Assembly (NCBI GenBank): GCA_977017575.1
Contig: CDRNVI010000046.1
Coordinates: forward strand, 124,001-188,000
Length of the DNA stretch: 64,000 nucleotides
Source: Paramoeba atlantica
Taxonomy: Eukaryota > Discosea
Direction: 5' to 3'
In this document: one piece after another, positions 57,597 to 64,000 of the stretch
Position numbering within the stretch: the stretch's first letter is position 1
Layout: each line of letters begins with the position of its first letter
The notes under the pieces: generated by a model
Database searches by the model: none
Told to the model about the DNA's origin: nothing
Seen by the model: the letters and a program-made list of their open reading frames with translations, nothing else
Position numbers and translations under genes: made by a program

Positions 57597-59537
57597 TTTT
57601 TTTTTTTTTTTTTTTTTTTTTTACTAACGAATGTTAAACTACTTCAATATAAAACTTTTTAAACGTGGATATAAACACTTTCCTTGGTACCTCCCCGTTT
57701 ATTACATCGTGAGAAATGTTCACCTTCCCCCCTTTTCTCAATTTTCAAAGAGAAACTATCCCGAAAATGAAATCTATATAATTTTATAAGCTGACTCAGC
57801 TTATAGTGATATTGTGTTTAGAACTTATATACTATATTCTTGAGTTTGCGTGCAGCCGTCTAAGTATTTCTTTAGCTGCGCATAAATCCCTAATCCATTA
57901 AGCTCCTGAATCGTCAGCTTCATTTCGAGTTCGACCTGTTTCCTGTTTAGCATGGCCGCGTCTGCTAGCGAGTGTACCAAGTTCTGCGTATTGCGGTGCA
58001 AAGCGCCTCCTGCCAGTACGGGTAAACATTGAAATGAGTCTTCACGAATTAAGTTCGTACGTACATATGTGTTGGACTTTCGCTGCAGCGCGTCATTCAT
58101 GAGCTGTGTGCATTTCTTTCCACGATTAGACATTGAGAGTTCGTGAATAACTGTCAGATCATAGAAGACCGCACCCGTGTTCCAATAGATCACGAGATCG
58201 GGGCCAGACCGACAAAGTTTTTTTCCTGCACAAGTCTTCTGATGTACCAACTGGTTTTCCGGACTGATTGTAGATCGGCAAGCGATGCACTTCCACGTAG
58301 AAAAGTTTCTAGGTTCCGTTTCACATGGGATGCCTGCTTTCACGCATAGACGATGCAAAAATCCGACAAGTGAGTTATGTTTCACGGTCGTATTTATACC
58401 TGAACATTGAGCACAGCCTGGGATATGGGTGAGGGCGTTTCGGTTATTGAGGAGAATACCGCACCCTGGACACAATAGACTGGTAGGTAGATCTGGGTGT
58501 TGGGCATTTAGTCGTGGCATAATCGCGAGTTTGAAGAGATGGGAAGGGATGTACTTCGCGTTGGAAAGGATCCAGTCGCTGTTTCCTTTGAAGGATGTGG
58601 CTTGTAGAATGGGCTTAATGTCGGGATCCGTTTGCAACTCTTTCAATACTTCGACATGATGAATGCTGGTGGAAGCTTTTTCGTCCACTGGTATGACTTT
58701 CATTGTCGAGTTCTTAGGAATAGACGGGTGTGATGGCACCGCGTTGTCGATCCGAGCTGAAAAAGAGTTTCGGCGCTCAAGAACCGAGTAGCGGGATGCC
58801 ACATATGCCGTCTCCCTAAGGGGACTGCTCGCTGTCAAACCCATTCCTCCCTTCTTAACGGGTAATCGTACAATTTTCATTTGATCGGGAGAGAGTGGAC
58901 CAATCCAAGACTCTACCACATTTTCAACCTCATGATCGAATTGTGATGATGCTTTCTCTGTTGTTTCGGGCGGGTGGACACGAATCAGGTATTGTTGACG
59001 AACATTGGCACATTTTGCTAAAAGAATCATCGATATATTATTGATGCCCATTCGTTTTAGCCGCCGAAAAGCTGTGACCTGCTTCTCTAGTTGACGCAAA
59101 AGTCGTTCACTTATTGTGTTGTTTTCTCCAACATACGCTCCGAGTACTTTGACCGCTTCGTCCTCCGACTTGACACCTTGGGTGCTCAGCGAATTCGGTA
59201 TGGAATTTCCGGATTTTCCTCTGAACCAAACGCATTTTGCCTCGGCTAGTTTCACCTGTTTTTCTTCTAGGAGACCTTTGAGCCTAAAGAATGCCTTCTC
59301 CAGTTCGGTTGAATCTCGAGACACTAACGTTATATCGTCAATGTATGCATTTATTTCAATACCTGGAAATTCGGAGGCCAGTGTCTCGAGTATTGGTTGA
59401 CAGAATACGCAAAAGTAAAGACTAGCCAGAGCGGACCCTTGCCTTACACCTGCTGAGCTCATTATAATGTCCGTCAGGCTGCCATCGGAGCCATAAAATA
59501 AAAGTTCGGAAGCATTTGAATATTCGGCCGCAAAGAA
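57597..59537 (-). mobile_element. RLE-13: 5'-truncated group A RLE LINE inside RLE-12
   Basis: The target duplication CCTTGA is at 57591-57596 and 59538-59543. The poly(A) is a T-run at 57,597-57,622. The 3' region includes the GGGATAGTTTCTC/GAGAAAAGGGG segment also found in RLE-7. A short antisense string near 57,690-57,722 (HDVINGEV) resembles group B RT and may be captured. The 5' end is within the RT (FFAAEYSNASELLFYG). Confidence 0.88.
57825..59537 (-). CDS. RLE-13 ORF: RT palm, fingers, endonuclease
   Basis: About 570 codons are open from the truncated edge: AGVRQGSALASLYF, catalytic YIDDITLVS, AEAKCVWFRG, VKVLGAYVGENN and LPVKKGGMGLTA. Then come the finger CPGCGILLNNRNALTHIPGC, a second finger CIACRSTISPENQLVHQKTC, the endonuclease RSGPDLVIYWNTGAVFYDLT with QRKSNTYV and CLPVLAGGALH, and the end LKKYLDGCTQTQEY. 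It is group A, similar to RLE-7. Upstream codons beyond 59,537 in this frame are RLE-12 sequence in a wrong frame. Confidence 0.85.
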   Translation of the reverse strand, partial: FFAAEYSNASELLFYGSDGSLTDIIMSSAGVRQGSALASLYFCVFCQPILETLASEFPGIEINAYIDDITLVSRDSTELEKAFFRLKGLLEEKQVKLAEAKCVWFRGKSGNSIPNSLSTQGVKSEDEAVKVLGAYVGENNTISERLLRQLEKQVTAFRRLKRMGINNISMILLAKCANVRQQYLIRVHPPETTEKASSQFDHEVENVVESWIGPLSPDQMKIVRLPVKKGGMGLTASSPLRETAYVASRYSVLERRNSFSARIDNAVPSHPSIPKNSTMKVIPVDEKASTSIHHVEVLKELQTDPDIKPILQATSFKGNSDWILSNAKYIPSHLFKLAIMPRLNAQHPDLPTSLLCPGCGILLNNRNALTHIPGCAQCSGINTTVKHNSLVGFLHRLCVKAGIPCETEPRNFSTWKCIACRSTISPENQLVHQKTCAGKKLCRSGPDLVIYWNTGAVFYDLTVIHELSMSNRGKKCTQLMNDALQRKSNTYVRTNLIREDSFQCLPVLAGGALHRNTQNLVHSLADAAMLNRKQVELEMKLTIQELNGLGIYAQLKKYLDGCTQTQEYSI

Positions 59538-59645
59538 CCTTGAGGTGAGGGTCCGTTTGGGTGAAGTGATTTTAGTGTCTGAGCTTTTTCTTCTGCCGTG
59601 AGAGGTGAATCTCGATACACGTTGTCTAGTATTCGCGTTGAAGAA

Positions 59646-61030
59646 CACCAAGAAGAGATAAACTCACACTCCAAAGCTCCAGATCTCGTTTACAACATCA
59701 TTTCGAAGTGGGGCAAGGGCACCGAATGCGTAATCGAATGGGGTTTTCGTCAAGGCAATACGACATACATTTCAAAGGGCACAGTTGTAGGCAGAACTTC
59801 ACGTAAGGGACAAGTTAAAATAAAGATTTCGTACGAGCCAGAATCTGAGAGTGAAGGTCCAAGCGGTTTTCTTTACTTACCACAATCACACAAGATCAGA
59901 ATCCGCAGTATTCGAGCAACAAAATTGCTGAAAGTTGAGATTCCAACACTAAGGCTGGAGGAACAGGCGGATAATATCTCGTGTCAAGATGAACAAAATG
60001 ATCTCGAACCTCTGCCTTCGATGGCGCAAATCGATCCGTCCTTTGCGGTGCATGTTGTGGCAATTTTCCGTGAAATCATCAGAGGATATCCCGGCGCTAA
60101 GCTCGAATCGGAAAAAGAAGCGATTTGGCACAAATTCCTAAATGCACCACGCGATTCATTAGCCACGGTGCGTCAGACTCAAAAGAGACATCAGAGAGTG
60201 GGACACGTGCCCCGAAACGGAAACCTTTCTGACGATACCAACCTCAGTGCAGCACAACGTGAAGAGCTGGAGATAGACCGACGCTCGATACGGAATGCTT
60301 TAATCACAGCCAAAGCAGGGAACTTAAGCAAAGCGACGAGAGTACTGGATAATGTCTACAAGGAATCCAATCTATCACCCGAGGAAAAAGTAAGCAAGCT
60401 AAAGACCCTACATCCGGATGGTTCTCCACTGGAAATTCCTGAAGCAAATTTTCCGCGAATCGGAGTCGTAGAGAACTCAGAGATTCGGGAAGCCACTGAA
60501 AAGTTGTCCCGGGGGGCTTCACCGGGTCCGACGGGGCTCAGCGAGAGCATGATGCGGTTGTTGGTGGACGACGAAGAAACATGCCTTTCCTTATGCCATA
60601 TGATCCGCGATGTGATTAACGGGGAGGTCTCGCTAAGTGTCCGTCACCGTTTGACTCGATGCAGAATCATTGCACTGGCCAAGCCTCAAAACGGCATCCG
60701 CCCAGTTGCCATGGGAGACACAATTCTAGAGCGGCACGGCTGTATGCTAAAGAATTTCTTTGCACCGATTCAGCGAGGTATCCTTCAAAAAAACGCGTGC
60801 GAATCCATAGTCCACGAGCTGCTACAAGATTATGAAACTGACCACGCACTGCTGTCAGTGGACTTTTCCAATGCGTATAACACACCGAATCGAAATGCAA
60901 TCGCCCGCGCGCTTCTGGGAAATGCGATTTTTAAACCTTTCATGCGACTTTTCTACTTGGAATATGGCCTCCCTTCAGACCTTTTATTCTTTGCCAACAA
61001 TGCCCTTCATTCTACAGTACAAAGTTCATC
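59646..61030 (+). CDS. RLE-14 ORF, amino part to RT fingers
   Basis: It opens within EEINSHSKAPDLVYNIISKW, then GTVVGRTSRKGQVKIKISYE, DLEPLPSMAQIDPSFAVHVV, a basic linker, ILDNVYKESNLSPEEKVSKL, GASPGPTGLSESMMRLL, CHMIRDVINGEV, RPVAMGDTI, GILQKNACESIVHELLQDYE, SVDFSNAYNTPNR and LEYGLPSDLLFF. A few residues after RPVAMGDTI (the KVCGSILLQ block) are missing compared with other copies, a small in-frame loss. The frame stays open to the RLE-15 junction. Confidence 0.85.
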
Positions 61031-62181
61031 CTGTGAGCAAGCTGCCGCGCTTGCGTGAAGCATTCCCATCGAAATGTGACACAGATTTATACATGACACT
61101 TCATCGTCAATCATCAGGTCTTAATAAAAGTAAAGGTCTTTCTTCTAAAATACATTCTATTTTTTTTTTCTCCCAAAGATCGTTCGTATTATCCTAAATC
61201 TCGCAGGCATTCTAAACACGGATAATCGTTGTGAATAATAATAAGAACTTTTAAGAGCTTTTCTAATGTGCGAACTTGTTGGTCGACTCACTGACGCAGT
61301 CCACCAATCCAATGTGCTTCTGGAATATACTCGCGGAGCTGCGATACAATAGTATACGCTGCTAGCTTTTCTATCTCGAGTTGGAAGGCCTCACGTACGT
61401 CTTCGTACTTTTGTTTGGCTCGTTGGGATAATGCCTTGAGGAGGGTTTTGGTGTCGTTGTGCAGAAGACCGCAGTCAGAGGCGGCCAGGCAACGAAAAGA
61501 GTCGCTTTCTACGCCTTTCTCCGTAACGTACTTCTTGAATTTCTTGTCGAGCACGTGCTGCATCAGCGCTGTACTTGTTTGTTTGGCATAGCTGCTGCAA
61601 CAAGTGTGAACAACGGTAAAATCATACAGGACCTCCCCCATGTGGGGCCACATAATAGCAAGATCAGGACCGGATCGGATTCTGCGGGCTTTGCAAGGAT
61701 GATGTTCAGCTACTTCCGCTGAGATGGAACACTTGCACTTAGTACAGAAAAACGAAGAATGGATGCGCGGTTCGATAATACAAGGGAGACCAGCTTTGGA
61801 GCACAAATCTGCGAGGTACCTCACTATGTGTGAGTGCTTTCTGGTGCAATTCATGCCCGAGCACCGGAAGCATCCTGCGACGTGTGGTATAATGCTGGTA
61901 GGAGATTCATGGCCACAGCATCCAGGGCATATAACATCGGCCGGTGCGTTATGTAATCCGATGCCCAAACGCATCATCAAAGTGTATCGGAAGAGGTACG
62001 GGTTTACATAATTGCTGGTGCTTTCTAAATGCATGTTTGATTCCTTTGTACGCTTCAATAAAAGTCCCATGTGAGAATCCTTCTGCAGCTCAGTTATCTG
62101 TTTATCGTGTTATGCACTTAGCTTCTTTTTCAATAGCTTGCGCGCTGCCTCTCCTCGACTTTGCGGTTGTTTCACAGCTCC
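61031..62181 (-). mobile_element. RLE-15: 5'-truncated group B RLE LINE inside RLE-14
   Basis: The target duplication is AGTTCATC. The 3' UTR (61,031-61,287) ends ...GCGGCAGCTTGCTCACAG directly at the duplication, with no poly(A) tail, which is a trait of the group B copies here. A T-run at 61,159-61,168 is internal. The 5' end lies in the linker between RT and fingers. Confidence 0.88.
61288..62150 (-). CDS. RLE-15 ORF: zinc fingers and endonuclease
   Basis: The open frame from 62,070 downward reads STSNYVNPYLFRYTLMMRLG, CPGCCGHESPTSIIPHVAGC, CTRKHSHIVRYLADLC, CTKCKCSISAEVAEHHPC, RIRSGPDLAIMWPHMGEVLY, KKFKKYVTEKGVE and CLAASDCGLLH, ending WIGGLRQ. The short upstream part (62,071-62,150; REEARKLLKKKLSA, then QITELQKDSH) contains an in-frame stop. 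It is very similar to the end of RLE-14, its host. Confidence 0.82.
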
Positions 62182-63804
62182 AGTTCATCTGGAATTCGTC
62201 AAGGATCAGCTCTCTCTTCCATGTACTTTTGTGCACTCTTGCAAGGCCCTCTAATGGAAGTAGCCAATCTTTACCCCGAGGTCAATATAAGAGCTTATCA
62301 AGACGACGTGACGCTCAGCTCTAAGAATCTTCATTCGCTTGAGGCAGCTTTTCTTCATTTACGAGAGTTAACTGCGGATCTCAGCTTAGATATCAATTTC
62401 CGGAAATGTGAGTGGTTCCAGAAGGCCCCTCCCTGTGCTACCCAACCACTTCCATTAGAATCTTTGGGGGTAAACTTTCGGACGGATGCCATTAAGATTC
62501 TTGGTGCTTACATTGGCGCCGACCAGGTGGTAGAAAGTTTGCTTCTTCAAAAACTCGAGAAACACAAATGTCTGTTCCGCAGACTCCTAAAGATGGGTCC
62601 GAGCAACCTCTCACTGGCCATTTTGCGACGCTGTACAATTCCGCGACACGATTATCATCTCCGCGTACACAGACCGAATGCCACTCTTCATTTAGCGCAG
62701 GTTTTCGACACAGAGGTGGGTAAGGTCTTGGAAAAGTGGTGCGGAGCTGACTCCAATGCTTTGCAACTCGCAGCACTTCCAAAAACATTTGGTGGTTTAG
62801 GTATCACATCCACGATTCTGAAACACAAGTACTTCTTTGAAGCTGCCCAAACATCTATCGAAGAGCACCCAAAACCCATTAACGCTCCGGTAGGTTATAA
62901 AGGTAGCGACAAAGGTCAGAAGAAAATGCAGGATCGAAAAGAGGTGGCACGAAAACTTCTGAAGAAGAACTTAAACACGGAGTATGAAAAGCAAGTCGCA
63001 GAACTTAAGAAACATTCGCATTTAGAGCTCATTCTGAACCGAAGCAAAGAAGCGAACTTACATTTAGAGAGTACGAATAACTATGTGAATCCTTACCTTT
63101 TCCGCTACACCCTAATGATGCGACTTGGAATAAGTCTACCGAAAGCGCCAATAAACGTCGTATGCCCGGGATGCTGTGGTCCAGAAACATCTTCTAGTAT
63201 TATTCCACATATCGCAGGATGCTCGAGATGCTCAGGTATGAACTGCACTCGTAAACACTCTCACATCGTGCGCTATCTAGCTGACTTGTGCGCGAAGGCA
63301 GGACTTCCGTGTGTTATCGAACCGCGAATTCACTCCTCATTTTATTGTACAAAGTGTAAATGCTCTATTTCTGCGGAGGTTTCTGACCAACATCCATGTA
63401 AGGCGCGCAGGATTCGATCTGGCCCCGACCTCGCTATCATGTGGCCCCATATGGGAGAAGTCCTCTATGATTTCACAGTGGTTCACACTTGCTGCAACAG
63501 TTACAAGAAACAAACAAGCAACTACCTACTGCAGCAAGCCCAGGAAAGGAAGTTCAAGAAATATGTGACAGAGAAAGGTGTGGACAGTGAGGCATTTCGT
63601 TGCATCGCCGCCTCAGATTGTGGTGTGTTGCACAACGACACAAAACAACTATTAAAGGCGTTGGCTCAGCGCGCGAATCGAAAATATGAAAACGTGCGTG
63701 AGGCTTTTCAGCTGGAACTTGAAAAGCTATCGGCTTACACGGTAGTGTCTCAACTCCGAGATTACATCACCGATGAAAAGTGGATTGGGAGTTTACGACT
63801 CTAA
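62182..63804 (+). CDS. RLE-14 ORF, RT palm to endonuclease
   Basis: The frame has SSSGIRQGSALSSMYF, catalytic YQDDVTLSS, NFRKCEWFQK, ILGAYIGADQ, MGPSNLSLAILRRC, YHLRVHRPNATLH and GLGITSTILKHKYFFEAAQ. The first finger is CPGCCGPETSSSIIPHIAGC, followed by CTRKHSH, then the second finger CTKCKCSISAEVSDQHPC, the endonuclease RIRSGPDLAIMWPHMGEVLY with FKKYVTEKGVD, and CIAASDCGVLH, ending WIGSLRL. It is complete and open to its TAA stop at 63,804. Confidence 0.9.
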   Translation, partial: SSSGIRQGSALSSMYFCALLQGPLMEVANLYPEVNIRAYQDDVTLSSKNLHSLEAAFLHLRELTADLSLDINFRKCEWFQKAPPCATQPLPLESLGVNFRTDAIKILGAYIGADQVVESLLLQKLEKHKCLFRRLLKMGPSNLSLAILRRCTIPRHDYHLRVHRPNATLHLAQVFDTEVGKVLEKWCGADSNALQLAALPKTFGGLGITSTILKHKYFFEAAQTSIEEHPKPINAPVGYKGSDKGQKKMQDRKEVARKLLKKNLNTEYEKQVAELKKHSHLELILNRSKEANLHLESTNNYVNPYLFRYTLMMRLGISLPKAPINVVCPGCCGPETSSSIIPHIAGCSRCSGMNCTRKHSHIVRYLADLCAKAGLPCVIEPRIHSSFYCTKCKCSISAEVSDQHPCKARRIRSGPDLAIMWPHMGEVLYDFTVVHTCCNSYKKQTSNYLLQQAQERKFKKYVTEKGVDSEAFRCIAASDCGVLHNDTKQLLKALAQRANRKYENVREAFQLELEKLSAYTVVSQLRDYITDEKWIGSLRL

Positions 63805-63955
63805 AAGAGTTCACTACCACACGTATATCTCCGTACAAATAAGTATTGATTAGTTGCCTTCGAATATATTAGGTCCTTTCGAATATATTAGATACTGCTA
63901 CTTCTGCATTGATTCTTCATCACGTTTGACAACAATTGGCGCGTATACAATAATT

Positions 63956-64000
63956 GGCCAGGGGGGGCATTCGATGAAAATTCATCGAACGCACGGTGCG
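63956..64000. mobile_element. T3: left end of a T1-type DNA transposon
   Basis: GGCCAGGGGGGGCATTCGAT starts at 63,956 and is identical to the right inverted repeat of T1 read on the other strand, through ATTCATCGAACGCAC. The rest is beyond the window. The 8 bp before it (CAATAATT) should be its target duplication. Confidence 0.85.

Larger units (their letters stand above)
55180..59641 (-). mobile_element. RLE-12: group B RLE LINE, 5'-truncated, split by RLE-13
   Basis: The pieces are about 55180-57596 (3' part) and 59538-59641 (5' part, reading TRILDNVYRDSPLTAEEKAQ and LKSLHPNGPSPQ). The RLE-13 insertion between them is flanked by CCTTGA. The 3' UTR has two copies of GCACAGGTCGTA (about 55,273 and 55,298) and no poly(A), so the exact 3' end is uncertain. 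The 5' end meets the 5' end of RLE-14 head to head at about 59,641. Confidence 0.8.
59642..63955 (+). mobile_element. RLE-14: nearly complete group B RLE LINE, split by RLE-15
   Basis: The pieces are about 59642-61030 and 62182-63955. The flanks AGTTCATC (61023-61030 and 62182-62189) are the target duplication of RLE-15, and the reading frame is in phase across it. It lacks only the amino-terminal 100-150 residues. The 3' UTR (63,805-63,955) has TTCGAATATATTAG twice and no poly(A) before T3 begins at 63,956. The open frame indicates recent insertion. Confidence 0.88.

Noticed and set aside
59642-63955. RLE-12 and RLE-14 as one twin-primed, inverted LINE
   Set aside because: The two opposite-strand parts both cover the RT and differ in sequence, so they come from different copies.

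Overview
This window is a repeat-rich stretch of a eukaryotic genome. I see no convincing single-copy host gene, tRNA or rRNA. The evidence for a eukaryote is the content: non-LTR retrotransposons (LINEs) with poly(A), (TTA)n or (ATC)n tails, DIRS-like tyrosine-recombinase retrotransposons, DNA transposons with terminal inverted repeats, and two satellites. The standard genetic code fits every element frame. I cannot name the lineage from sequence alone.

Three groups dominate. (1) LINEs of the R2-like superfamily, with one ORF carrying RT, CCHC finger and restriction-like endonuclease (called RLE-1 to RLE-15). They fall into group A (RLE-1, 3, 4, 7, 8, 11, 13) and group B (RLE-2, 5, 9, 12, 14, 15). 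(2) DIRS-like elements (DIRS-1 to DIRS-10) with a CCHC gag, tyrosine recombinase (YR) and RT-RNase H, bounded by split direct repeats in the order A1-ORFs-B1-A2-B2. They insert without target duplication, sharing only a 2-3 bp core with the target. (3) One APE-type LINE (APE-1) with AP endonuclease, RT and RNase H.

Layout. 1-6.7 kb: DIRS-2 (carrying a solo A-B repeat, DIRS-3) inside DIRS-1 inside DIRS-4. 6.7-7.5 kb: a G-rich minisatellite and an unassigned stretch. 7.5-13.1 kb: fragments of RLE LINEs and DIRS ends. 13.1-47.5 kb: a single group B LINE, RLE-5, split into five pieces by successive insertions, each with target duplications: DNA transposon T1 (8 bp), DNA transposon T2 (TAA), the near-intact LINE RLE-7 (8 bp, itself split by DIRS-7), and a 21.6 kb composite. 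The composite is retroposon M, built of 153-bp tandem repeats. M contains RLE-8, which contains APE-1, whose 5' side is about 8.5 kb of an 18-bp satellite, which in turn holds the whole-looking DIRS-8. 47.5-55 kb: DIRS-9, RLE-9, RLE-10 and DIRS-10 (split by RLE-11). 55-64 kb: RLE-12 (split by RLE-13), then RLE-14 (split by RLE-15), and the start of a second T1-type transposon (T3) at the edge.

The most striking observation is that the 18-bp satellite lies inside the target-site duplication of APE-1. It therefore behaves as an enormous tandem-repeat 5' end of a LINE rather than as independent satellite DNA.
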